A DNA stretch of 11,710 nucleotides from Clostridia bacterium (GCA_017445115.1 JAFSUU010000022.1:1-11710); one strand, 5' to 3'. Positions 1-6,440 are shown, counted from the first letter of the stretch. Translations and numbers: made by a program. Notes: generated by a model from the sequence alone, not told the origin.

Positions 1-185
1 ACGTCATTTTTGCGGAGAACGTGAACGGCGAGTTTGACTTTGTAACCGTCACGCACTAAAAGCCTACCGGGGTGCGATCCCGTCTGTCGGAGCGCATCGC
101 GGGAATTATCAAAGGCAGTCTGCACCCGGAGAAAGTCGTGTCAATGGGTTTTCGGACACGGGTTCGATTCCCGTCGCCTCCACCA
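1..185 (+). ncRNA. ssrA: tmRNA (transfer-messenger RNA), 3' portion
   Basis: tmRNA frees ribosomes stalled on broken mRNAs and tags the unfinished protein. The last ~45 nt carry the tRNA-like end: a TTTTCGGAC stretch (149-157), a T arm of ACGGG (158-162), TTCGATT loop (163-169, consensus T-loop form) and CCCGT (170-174), acceptor strand CGCCTCC (175-181), then ACCA (182-185). Upstream, GCCT (62-65) can pair with AGGC (113-116), and CCGGGGTGC (67-75) with GCACCCGG (122-129). These two helices cross, as in a tmRNA pseudoknot. The 5' acceptor half and probably the tag codons lie left of the window, since a typical tmRNA is about 350 nt. A reading frame ends at TAA 57-59 (coding from GCG at 12: AENVNGEFDFVTVTH). 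It lacks a usual -LAA tag end, and its DNA can also fold (GTGAACGG with CCGTCAC, 21-56), so I do not call it the tag. Confidence 0.9.
166..185 (+). repeat. Direct repeat copy 1 (genuine tmRNA 3' end)
   Basis: These 20 nt (GATTCCCG...CCACCA) recur at 324-343 with a single change (C171 becomes A). Sequences at the 3' end of ssrA are classical tyrosine-recombinase attachment sites, so the pair could be an att-type duplication. No integrase is visible here. Confidence 0.7.
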
Positions 186-221
186 AAAAGAGAGACCTGC
201 CGATGGCAGGTCTCTCTTTTT
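185..221 (+). terminator. Intrinsic terminator of ssrA (hairpin 1 of repeat unit A)
   Basis: A 17-bp perfect inverted repeat (185-201 with 205-221, loop GAT) ends in TTTTT and starts on the last base of the tmRNA CCA end. The A-rich left arm and T-rich right arm make it a terminator in this orientation and nearly so in the other. It is also the first element of repeat unit A. Confidence 0.85.
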
Positions 222-343
222 GACGAAATAGATGAAGGGAATCGAAGGGGAGCGGTAGTGAATTGACTCTCCGGGGGAGAGTCAAGAGCCGCGGAAGACC
301 GAGCGCCGTCGAGGCGCGAGACCGATTCACGTCGCCTCCACCA
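186..343 (+). repeat. Tandem structured repeat, unit A
   Basis: A 158-bp unit running from just after the tmRNA CCA end to an imitation of that same end. In order it holds: a 17-bp hairpin (185-221); a conserved block TGACGAAATAGATGAAGGG and onward (221-251); a hairpin TTGACTCTCC/GGAGAGTCAA with loop GGG (263-285); a small hairpin GCGCC/GGCGC (303-317); and GATTCACGTCGCCTCCACCA (324-343). Unit B repeats the first three elements in the same order. No convincing reading frame runs through it. It is either a mobile or amplifiable non-coding element, or an RNA domain made by readthrough from ssrA. I do not recognise a named family. Confidence 0.7.
324..343 (+). repeat. Direct repeat copy 2 (imitation of the tmRNA 3' end)
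   Basis: It matches 166-185 at 19 of 20 positions. The change from CCCG to CACG breaks the T-stem pairing, and no proper T-arm 5' strand precedes it. It therefore looks like a copied terminus and not a second functional RNA. Confidence 0.75.
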
Positions 344-380
344 AAAAATATTGCCCGCCGTTTGGCGGGCAATATTTTTT
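343..380 (+). terminator. Terminator-like hairpin of repeat unit B
   Basis: A second 17-bp perfect inverted repeat (343-359 with 364-380, loop GTTT) ends in TTTTTT and again begins on the final A of a CCACCA. It has the same length and position within the unit as the hairpin at 185-221, but the stem sequence is largely different. Confidence 0.75.
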
Positions 381-480
381 GACGAAACAATGAAGGGAAT
401 CGAAAAGGAGGTAAAACGCGACAGCGTTTTAGAAACTCTCCGGGGGAGAGTTTCGGCCGACGAGATAGGGGTTCCCCGAA
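344..480 (+). repeat. Tandem structured repeat, unit B (truncated at its right end)
   Basis: It holds a 17-bp hairpin, then the conserved block TGACGAAA, a 2-nt indel relative to unit A, and ATGAAGGGAATCGAA with GGAG (380-410). Next are a small hairpin AAAACGC/GCGTTTT (413-430) and a hairpin GAAACTCTCC/GGAGAGTTTC with loop GGG (432-454). The last hairpin differs from unit A at three base pairs, and all three changes keep pairing. The sequence diverges after about 455, with a GGGG/CCCC mini-hairpin near 468-477, and there is no CCACCA end. The right limit near 480 is approximate. An AAGGAGGT at 405-412 resembles a ribosome binding site but has no start codon at a usable distance. Confidence 0.65.
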
Positions 481-489
481 ACTTACGGA

Positions 490-608
490 GAAAGTTTTCA
501 AGTGCTATTACCGAAGAAGACATAGTATTTGTCAACTCCGATATCAACGGCGACGGTAAGATCAACACGAAAGACCTTGCCGCTGTCAAACGCATAGTTG
601 CACAGTAA
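490..608 (+). pseudogene. C-terminal remnant of a dockerin-domain protein
   Basis: The frame ending at TAA 606-608 encodes ITEEDIVFVNSDINGDGKIN and then TKDLAAVKRIVAQ. This matches the second half of a type I dockerin: a Ca-binding loop of the D-N-G-D-G-K type followed by a KDLxxVKR helix. In Clostridia dockerins attach secreted enzymes to cohesins of scaffoldins or cell-surface proteins. The first dockerin repeat and any catalytic part are missing, and the frame runs back into repeat unit B, so this is a 3' stub. An ATG at 390 in the same frame would give a 72-aa product, but no ribosome binding site precedes it. The stub keeps its own terminator. The left limit is approximate. Confidence 0.65.
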
Positions 609-619
609 ACAGAAAAGCA

Positions 620-663
620 AACAAACGACTTGCCGAAAGACAAGTCGTTTGTTATATCTTTTT
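620..663 (+). terminator. Intrinsic terminator after the dockerin stub
   Basis: Stem AACAAACGACTTG (620-632) pairs with CAAGTCGTTTGTT (641-653), 13 bp with an 8-nt loop, followed by ATATCTTTTT. Its survival supports the view that only the upstream part of the dockerin gene was lost. Confidence 0.8.
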
Positions 664-734
664 GTATTCGTAACGACAGTATACAGACCGCTCGCTCCGT
701 CGGGACCTGTTTGTCCCGGGGATTAAACTTAAAT

Positions 735-836
735 CGGAATTCGGGAAAGTATATACAGCATCAGAGAAAAGCGGCGCGCCCGGCATCACGGCTGACAGGC
801 TTCTGAGCGCCGCATTATGAGTGTCAGCGATATATC
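735..836 (+). pseudogene. Relic of an XRE-family regulator gene with two internal deletions
   Basis: Three segments match the intact XRE gene at 2940-3470 in order. 749-780 matches 2963-2994 (shared GTATATACAGC and CAGAGAAA; the peptide reads KYIQHQRKAA against QYIQRQRKAA). 787-807 matches 3116-3136 (TADRLLS against TADKLLN). 808-833 matches 3162 onward (MSVSDI against MSVSDV). The joins skip roughly 120 and 25 bp of the intact gene, removing the recognition helix, and no frame spans the three blocks. The rest of the 664-860 gap shows only a short CGGGAC/GTCCCG stem (701-718). Confidence 0.7.
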
Positions 837-860
837 ATCGCGCCGCGCAAGTGTTTTCCC

Positions 861-889
861 TTGACTATTTCAAACCGGCAATATATAAT
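861..889 (+). promoter_or_regulatory. Sigma-A promoter of the lipoprotein gene
   Basis: TTGACT (861-866), a 17-nt spacer and TATAAT (884-889). Transcription would start near 896, leaving a leader of about 60 nt before the ATG at 957. Confidence 0.8.
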
Positions 890-956
890 ACTTGTGTGGG
901 CTCTGAAAACAATTACGCGAAGAGATTTATAATTCTTTAATATCGGGTGCGGATCT

Positions 957-2792
957 ATGAGTAAGATTAAGAGAGCGTTAATTATATTTTTAGCGGTCGT
1001 CATCATACTGCCGCTTGCGTCGTGCGGAGAGCATCAGACGAGGTTCGATTTCAGTTATCAGTCGAAAGACAGCGATTACGTGAGCGAGATGTACTATGAC
1101 GATTCGCTGTTTGACGGTCCGTCGAGCGTCTACGATCCGTCTCTCGCCACCGCGTCGCTGTCGTTTGCAATGGCGTCATTCGGTTCAATGCTTGAGGAAG
1201 ATTACGCTAATAAGAGCGTCAACGCGAGCGACCTTCTGACAAAGCTCGGCTATGGTGAGATCTCTGCGAACGGGTATTTTAATGAAAAGCCCGGAACTGA
1301 TTCGCTCGGCTGCGTATTCGGCAGCAAAAAGATCGGCGGCAAAACGATGATCGCCTGCGGCATCCGCGGAAGCAGCTACGGCGCGGAATGGGCGTCAAAC
1401 TTCACGGTCGGCGACGACACCGGAAACGGTTATCACAAAGGATTCTATGAGGGCAGCGAGATATTTTTCGAGAGTCTTAAACAATACGTCGCAGATAATA
1501 AAATTTCGGGAGATATAAAACTCTGGATAGTCGGCTATTCGAGAGCGGGCGCGATCGCCAATATCTCGTCCGGCAGGATCGACGAGGCTATCCGTGACGG
1601 AGTGAAGCTCTTCGGTTTCGGTGTTGAAATAGCTAAAGACGATCTTTACGCGTACTGCTTTGAGGCTCCGCAGGGCGTCGTATACGACGATACGCTTTAT
1701 CCTAAATCCGAAACGTTCAACAACATTTTCTGCATAGTCAACCACGACGACGTCGTCACAAAGGTCGCAATGTCGGGTTGGTCGTTCACGCGATACGGAG
1801 TCGACAAGGTGCTGTACGACAATATGAACGATATCAATTTCTCCTCCGATATCGAAAAGATGAAGTCCTTTTTCGGCGGGTACGAGAATTCCGAACAGCT
1901 CGGGAATTACGTCGTCCCTGATTTTGAGATGAAGAGCTTCAGCGGTCTGCAGTTTTCAGCCGACGCTGACTATTGCAACTGGGCGCAGGGTATTTATCTC
2001 GACGATCTTCTGCAGCAGCTTTCTCTTTACGGCATAGACGACAGGGAACAGTATTCGGAAAAGATCCAGGACGGTTTAAGAGAGATCATCGGTTATATCT
2101 ATTTGAAATACGATCCCTCCGTGACGCTTTTCGATCTTGCGCTGATCCTTGTCGGGACCGTATTGAACGGCGAGTCTGTAAAACTACTTATCGACGATAT
2201 CAAAAACGATCTGCCCCGGTTGATACCGGACGCAAAAGCGATCATGAAAAGAGCGCTTGAAGTGCTTGGCCTGGATATCGACGCGGGTACGGTGATCGAA
2301 GCTTTCGGCGGTCTTCTCTCGACTGTGTTTTTGACGTTCGTTCACGACTTCGAATTCGCGCTTATTCTTCCGATGCTGTCAAAGACCAATATGGAAAGTA
2401 TCGGTCAGGCGCATCAGCCGGAGCTCACCCTCGCATTTCTGCGATCTCTCGATCCTGAATACACCGACACGCCCGTAGAATACGATATGAGCGGAAGATA
2501 TTACCGCATCGTGATAGACGACGATGACGCGGACGCATCGGTGCTTTACAACGGCGAGGTGATCGTGAAATTTGAGAACGGAACGCCGGTCGGCATCTCT
2601 TCGGCCGTACCGTACGGTAATCACAGAGAACTCCGCATATATCTGCCGTACGGCCTTGAGTATACGGTCATATCTTCTGACGATATAGAGTTATCATACT
2701 ATGATCCCGAAAGGCTCTCGTACATAGACTGCCGCATCGGGATGACCCCTTCAGACGGTACCTATACCGTTACGATCCCTGCCGCAAATTGA
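957..2792 (+). CDS. Secreted lipoprotein with class-3-lipase-like alpha/beta hydrolase domain
   Basis: This 611-aa protein starts with a lipoprotein signal: KIKR, a hydrophobic core (residues 7-19), then lipobox L-A-S-C with Cys23 as the lipidated residue. It should therefore be anchored on the outer face of the membrane. Residues ~40-490 look like a lipase/esterase of the alpha/beta-hydrolase fold. A nucleophile elbow VGYSRAG (Ser195) lies after a beta strand (IKLWIV). A strand ending NHDDVVTKV offers Asp264/265. The motif GQAHQPELTLAFL supplies His486. The elbow reads G-Y-S-R-A instead of strict GxSxG, a variant I associate with clostridial lipase-like proteins. Residues ~500-611 are probably a separate beta-rich domain. 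The start is fixed by the signal peptide and the promoter, but its ribosome binding site is weak. The substrate is unknown. No clear terminator follows, and the next gene has its own promoter. Confidence 0.75.
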   Translation: MSKIKRALIIFLAVVIILPLASCGEHQTRFDFSYQSKDSDYVSEMYYDDSLFDGPSSVYDPSLATASLSFAMASFGSMLEEDYANKSVNASDLLTKLGYGEISANGYFNEKPGTDSLGCVFGSKKIGGKTMIACGIRGSSYGAEWASNFTVGDDTGNGYHKGFYEGSEIFFESLKQYVADNKISGDIKLWIVGYSRAGAIANISSGRIDEAIRDGVKLFGFGVEIAKDDLYAYCFEAPQGVVYDDTLYPKSETFNNIFCIVNHDDVVTKVAMSGWSFTRYGVDKVLYDNMNDINFSSDIEKMKSFFGGYENSEQLGNYVVPDFEMKSFSGLQFSADADYCNWAQGIYLDDLLQQLSLYGIDDREQYSEKIQDGLREIIGYIYLKYDPSVTLFDLALILVGTVLNGESVKLLIDDIKNDLPRLIPDAKAIMKRALEVLGLDIDAGTVIEAFGGLLSTVFLTFVHDFEFALILPMLSKTNMESIGQAHQPELTLAFLRSLDPEYTDTPVEYDMSGRYYRIVIDDDDADASVLYNGEVIVKFENGTPVGISSAVPYGNHRELRIYLPYGLEYTVISSDDIELSYYDPERLSYIDCRIGMTPSDGTYTVTIPAAN

Positions 2793-2873
2793 TAACCGGA
2801 TCGGCTCATCTGTATTAGAGACGATTTATCCCGGAATTCAACTGAAATTAGAGTTTTATCGATTTTCGCGTTA

Positions 2874-2902
2874 TTTACACCGGCTTTGATTTGATGTATA
2901 AT
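2874..2902 (+). promoter_or_regulatory. Sigma-A promoter of the XRE regulator gene
   Basis: TTTACA (2874-2879), a 17-nt spacer and TATAAT (2897-2902). The -10 box covers the upstream in-frame ATG at 2901, which rules out that ATG as the start codon. Confidence 0.8.
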
Positions 2903-2939
2903 GAAGTCACAAACAAAAAGTCATAGCAAGGAGGACGGT

Positions 2940-3470
2940 ATGGACACGCTGAAAATAGGACAGTATATACAGCGGCAGAGAAAGGCCGCGGGATTGGCGC
3001 AATCGGAGCTCGCGGAGAAGTTGAACGTATCTTTTCAGGCGGTATCAAAATGGGAAAACGGCGATTCGCTCCCGGACGTCGGAATACTGCTCGATCTCTG
3101 CGACGCGCTCGACACCACGGCTGACAAGCTTCTGAACGGCGGGGCGTTCGCGGTGCGTGAACGCCGCCTTATGAGCGTCAGCGACGTTATCGAAGGCTTC
3201 CGCTGTATCGAGAACGTCGGAACTCTTCTCGGCGAAGACAGCACTTTCTTCAAAGGTGCCGTTGAAGGTATAAACGAAAAAATGAACATCGATCTTCTGA
3301 CTTATATGAAAGATCCTGTGACGCGCGAGGTGCTTTACGCCGAAGTGCTGATCCAGGGGATCCTCGCGGGCAGAACTGTCGATATGGACGAGGTGGAATC
3401 TCTGTTTCAAAACAAAAAAATGGTGGAGACGGTGCGCCGTTATCTCGTAAAAGCGAACGAAGAGAAATAA
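2940..3470 (+). CDS. XRE-family helix-turn-helix transcriptional regulator
   Basis: This 176-aa DNA-binding protein has a Cro/C1-type HTH at residues ~5-60. QSELAEKLNVSFQAVSKWEN (21-40) is the helix-turn-helix with the usual SKWENG end. The C-terminal ~110 residues are predicted helical and match no sensor domain I recognise. The start at 2940 follows AAGGAGGA (2928-2935); the longer frame from 2901 begins inside the promoter. The stop lies 15 nt before the next gene, which has its own ribosome binding site but no promoter in the gap, so the two are probably co-transcribed. It may control this pair or itself; no operator is obvious. A degraded relative lies at 735-836. Confidence 0.85.
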   Translation: MDTLKIGQYIQRQRKAAGLAQSELAEKLNVSFQAVSKWENGDSLPDVGILLDLCDALDTTADKLLNGGAFAVRERRLMSVSDVIEGFRCIENVGTLLGEDSTFFKGAVEGINEKMNIDLLTYMKDPVTREVLYAEVLIQGILAGRTVDMDEVESLFQNKKMVETVRRYLVKANEEK

Positions 3471-3485
3471 CTGAGGTGAAGAAAT

Positions 3486-3800
3486 ATGGCGTCGAACAGG
3501 GAATATCTTGAATTTGTGATGGATCAGCTCTCGCCGCTCGGTGACGTTTCGTTCAAGCCGATGATGGGAGAGTTTATAATCTACTGTCAGGGGAAGGTGG
3601 TCGGCGGCATATACGACGACAGGTTCCTCGTAAAACCGACGAAGTCGGCAATGGAACTTCTGCCGGACGCACCGCTTGAGACACCGTACGAGGGAGCGAA
3701 AGAGATGATCCTCGTTGAGGATCTCGATGACCGCGACCTTATGTGCACACTCGTCGCCTCAATGGTGAACGAGCTCCCGGAGCCGAAAAAGAAAAAATAA
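3486..3800 (+). CDS. TfoX/Sxy N-terminal-domain protein
   Basis: This 104-aa protein consists of a single TfoX-N-type domain. FKPMMGEFIIYCQGKVVGGI followed by DDRFLVKPT is the characteristic core, and the tail is rich in lysine (PKKKK). In Gammaproteobacteria the longer TfoX/Sxy proteins activate competence genes. Stand-alone N-domain proteins are widespread in Clostridia and their role is unclear, so competence should not be assumed. GAGGTG (3473-3478) lies 7 nt before the ATG. It follows the XRE gene closely and is followed at once by a terminator, so it ends a two-gene unit. An XRE regulator next to a TfoX-like protein hints at a small regulatory module. Confidence 0.8.
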   Translation: MASNREYLEFVMDQLSPLGDVSFKPMMGEFIIYCQGKVVGGIYDDRFLVKPTKSAMELLPDAPLETPYEGAKEMILVEDLDDRDLMCTLVASMVNELPEPKKKK

Positions 3801-3802
3801 AG

Positions 3803-3833
3803 AAAGATCCAGGCCTCGCGGCTTGGATCTTTT
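3803..3833 (+). terminator. Intrinsic terminator of the XRE-TfoX unit, possibly bidirectional
   Basis: AAAGATCCAGGCC (3803-3815) pairs with GGCTTGGATCTTT (3820-3832), 13 bp with one G-U pair and loop TCGC, then TTTT. The opposite strand gives the same stem followed by a T-rich stretch, so it may also end the convergent minus-strand gene that stops at 3848. Confidence 0.8.
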
Positions 3834-3847
3834 CATATAAACCGTTT

Positions 3848-6325
3848 TTATTTTTCTTCCGGCGGCGTTTGATCGCTGTCATCCTTGTCATTTTTTTCGT
3901 CGTCTTTCTTTATCACATGCTTGTAGATTATCACAGCGATGACACTTCCGAGCGCGGCGCCGACGACTATTACGACGATTATAATGATTATTTTAGCAAG
4001 GTTTGAATTACCTCCCACTTTGCCGTCGCCGGGCTCTCCGGTCTCCACGCTGTCGGCTTTTCCGGAAACGCCTTCGCTTTCGGACGGTGACGTTCCCGTG
4101 CCGTTATTTCCGGCCTCCGGCGCTTCGGTGTCGGTCACGGTCGCGACCGTCTCCTTGCCCTTGATATATCCGCAGACGGAGCATTTTTCCTCCGCTCCCG
4201 CGAAGGTGTGGTCGGCTTTCGTTTCTTCTATCACTTTGCCGCACCTTTCGCAGAGATGCCAGTGTGTCTCCTCGTCGAGCTTCCATACGTTTGAGGCTTT
4301 GTGCCCGAGCGCGTCTGTCTTCACAGCGTCAAGCGTGATCTCGTTTTTTCCGGCGGCGTCTGAGAAGATCTTGCCGCAGGAAGTACACGTGTAGTATTCT
4401 TTGTTGCCGTCGAGAACGCAGGTGGCATCTGATGCCTCTACCGTTTTCATGGTGTGAGTGTGTGAGCCGGCCGCTTTTATTATGTATCCGCAGTCAAGGC
4501 AGACCTGCGGCTCGGTCGCAGTCGCTTCTTTTCCGGGGCGGTGCGGCTGTATCGTACTGTGTTCGCCGCAAAGAGCAGTGCAGTAGTGCGCGTGTCCCGT
4601 CTTGTCCGAATAACCCCAGTTGCCCGACCAGACGTGCGAAGCTTTTGAACCGTATTCAAGTCCGCAGACCGTACAGATCGCTCCGCTCATACAGGTCGCT
4701 GTTCCGCCGGTGTGAGCGCCTTTTGTTGAGCTGATAATCTCTCCGCAATCGCGGCGCTGGCAGAATTTGTAGTGCTCGGTCCCGTTCGACACCCATGACG
4801 ATTCCCAGTGACCGCGCGCGGGTATCACGCCCCAGTTCTCGTCCAGTATCTTAGTTTTTGCTTCATAGTCTTCAAAAGACCACCCGCATCCGCTGCAGTG
4901 GTAGCGCATCTCTTTACCGTCGGTCGTACAGGTAGGATATACGCGGTTTATCTTAGTCAGGTCGTGAACGTGGCCGAAGTCGTACGCAAGCTCAACTATC
5001 TCCTCCGGATCCTGCTCGTATGCCACTCTTACTTTCGCTTTCATCCCGTTGACGTAACCTACGACGTTGGGATCGCCACCCAGGAGCATGAATCTTTTAT
5101 TCTCTCCCGCGGTGAGCCAGACCTGGAGAGTGTATTCGTGGTTCGGATAAAAGGTGTCGCCGGCGGAAAGAAATTTTTGCGCTGTTTTATCATACCACAT
5201 CTCGCTGTTCCATCTTGCGTCGGCTCTGTAAACGCCGGTGTCGTCGATCTCAACGATGCCGTCGACCTGTTTATAAGCGGTCGGTTCCTGGACTTTTACC
5301 GAGACGTTCGTTATATTGTCAGCGACCAGCAGATCCTGCTTGTGTATGTAACCGAAATATCCGGCTGCGGCGACTTTGTAAAAGCTTCCCGATTCGGCGA
5401 GGAGCGTCACCCGGGTGTCCTTCGGGATCCTTGTCAGTACCTGTGACTCATTCCACTGCCCCTTATGGATCGCACATTCTTTTTTTGTCAGCGCAACGCC
5501 GATACCGTCGGGAACGTTTACGCTGACGACTGTGGTGGCTGAATCGAGCGTTTCCATCCGTTCGCCGCTTACGTAGAGTACGAGATCGTAGCGGAATGAA
5601 ACGATATTTTTGCCGTACTTCTGAGGGGTGAATCCGGAACTTGAACCGTCATACTTGAACGTTTGTCCGTCGTAAGTCACGTAGTATTCCATCTTTACTT
5701 CTCCCTCGGAATAAACGCGAAGATCCGTCGGGATCGGGGTAAAGTGCGCGGTGGGATAAAGCCCGCCCGTGTTAAACGCGGAATACGACTCGTAATATTT
5801 TACTCCGTTCTCCTCACGGGTGAACTTGATTTCGTTGTTTTTAGCAGAGACTCTCGCCTCGTTTATTTTAACGCCTTCCTTTTCGAGCCTTTTCAGAAGA
5901 GCGCTGTGGGTGTAGACGTACATATTCACGTCAGGTCCCCACCCGACGTTTCCGTACTTGTCCGTCACTCTGCAGCAGAAATACAGCGCGTTCCAACCCT
6001 CTTCATACTCCGTATATTCAAGCCCGTCGTGGGTCTTCAAAGACATGTGATCGGTTTGAGTGCCATGCCATCCTCCGTCGTCCTCGAGCATCATCAGTTC
6101 TTCGAGAGGACGGTTCTTTCCGACTGAGACGAACCACTGGTATTTCGGTTCTTCCGCATCAGTCACGACGTATATGTCGAAATATGACGGCGCATAGACA
6201 TAGTTGTCGGTACTCATTCCGAGTTGGACTTTGACATATCGCTTTTCGGCAGACGATGTGAATATAAGCGTCAGCGGTAAAATCAGAATTACAGCCAGCG
6301 CGAGGGAGAGAAATCTTTTCTTCAT
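3848..6325 (-). CDS. Large secreted membrane-anchored protein with SH3 domain and Cys/His-module array
   Basis: 825 aa from the ATG at 6325, chosen because GGAGG (6334-6338) precedes it by 8 nt and MKKRF...TSSA is a signal peptide (1-26). Residues ~30-140 are Ig-like (W...YFCCRVTDKYGN). Residues ~278-335 form a bacterial SH3 domain (KDTRVTLLAESGSFYKV, then GYIHKQDLL). Residues ~336-450 resemble a beta domain common in clostridial surface proteins. Residues ~453-723 hold 19 cysteines, mostly in CxxC or CxxxC pairs ending CG, with many His and Trp, like repeated zinc-ribbon-type modules. A low-complexity Gly/Ser/Glu linker (~724-775) leads to a membrane helix (~776-802) and a charged tail, with no LPXTG motif. 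The SH3 domain suggests a cell-wall location. Enzymatic activity is not apparent. It is convergent with the TfoX gene. Confidence 0.75.
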   Translation of the reverse strand: MKKRFLSLALAVILILPLTLIFTSSAEKRYVKVQLGMSTDNYVYAPSYFDIYVVTDAEEPKYQWFVSVGKNRPLEELMMLEDDGGWHGTQTDHMSLKTHDGLEYTEYEEGWNALYFCCRVTDKYGNVGWGPDVNMYVYTHSALLKRLEKEGVKINEARVSAKNNEIKFTREENGVKYYESYSAFNTGGLYPTAHFTPIPTDLRVYSEGEVKMEYYVTYDGQTFKYDGSSSGFTPQKYGKNIVSFRYDLVLYVSGERMETLDSATTVVSVNVPDGIGVALTKKECAIHKGQWNESQVLTRIPKDTRVTLLAESGSFYKVAAAGYFGYIHKQDLLVADNITNVSVKVQEPTAYKQVDGIVEIDDTGVYRADARWNSEMWYDKTAQKFLSAGDTFYPNHEYTLQVWLTAGENKRFMLLGGDPNVVGYVNGMKAKVRVAYEQDPEEIVELAYDFGHVHDLTKINRVYPTCTTDGKEMRYHCSGCGWSFEDYEAKTKILDENWGVIPARGHWESSWVSNGTEHYKFCQRRDCGEIISSTKGAHTGGTATCMSGAICTVCGLEYGSKASHVWSGNWGYSDKTGHAHYCTALCGEHSTIQPHRPGKEATATEPQVCLDCGYIIKAAGSHTHTMKTVEASDATCVLDGNKEYYTCTSCGKIFSDAAGKNEITLDAVKTDALGHKASNVWKLDEETHWHLCERCGKVIEETKADHTFAGAEEKCSVCGYIKGKETVATVTDTEAPEAGNNGTGTSPSESEGVSGKADSVETGEPGDGKVGGNSNLAKIIIIIVVIVVGAALGSVIAVIIYKHVIKKDDEKNDKDDSDQTPPEEK

Positions 6326-6410
6326 TGATACATCCTCCGGAGGGAAAATCGTTTGCCGGAAATACTTTCGTTCCGGCGCGACAATATCGGACGTCGTAAA
6401 GTTCAATATT

Positions 6411-6440
6411 ATTATTTAATAAAACCGTCCCGTTTGTCAA
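6411..6440 (-). promoter_or_regulatory. Promoter of the SH3/Cys-module gene, with overlapping palindrome
   Basis: On the minus strand TTGACA (6440-6435), an 18-nt spacer and AATAAT (6416-6411). A palindrome GTCAA-TATG-TTGAC (6436-6449) overlaps the -35 box and could be an operator. TTTTG tracts at 6462, 6471 and 6481 lie just upstream at roughly helical spacing, as in an UP element or bent DNA. Confidence 0.6.

Noticed and set aside
150..185. An independent tRNA at the CCA end
   Set aside because: There is no anticodon arm or D arm upstream. The TTTTCGGAC run before the T arm and the crossing helices fit tmRNA.
72..266. Plus-strand 64-aa frame over the tmRNA 3' end
   Set aside because: It lies inside the tmRNA and its terminator hairpin and has no ribosome binding site.
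185..480. CRISPR array
   Set aside because: The repeats are two long units containing hairpins, not short repeats with regular unique spacers, and no cas genes are present.
56..643. Long minus-strand frames across ssrA and the repeats (containing GDGNRTRVR-like peptides)
   Set aside because: They are antisense readings of the tRNA-like end and the hairpins; such peptides are typical artefacts over tRNA or tmRNA genes.
664..734. Riboswitch or other structured leader around the CGGGAC/GTCCCG stem
   Set aside because: Only one short stem is visible, it is far from any start codon, and the neighbouring sequence is gene debris.
928..933. Second TATAAT upstream of the lipoprotein gene
   Set aside because: No acceptable -35 lies about 17 nt before it, while the box pair at 861-889 is near perfect.
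2901..2939. Upstream ATG start for the XRE gene
   Set aside because: This ATG overlaps the -10 box; the ATG at 2940 has an AAGGAGGA just before it.
3743..4006. Plus-strand 87-aa frame with a hydrophobic stretch
   Set aside because: It overlaps the TfoX gene end, the terminator and the antisense of the membrane helix of the minus-strand gene.
4808..5446. Plus-strand 212-aa frame
   Set aside because: Antisense of the SH3/Cys-module gene, with no start signals and no recognisable protein.
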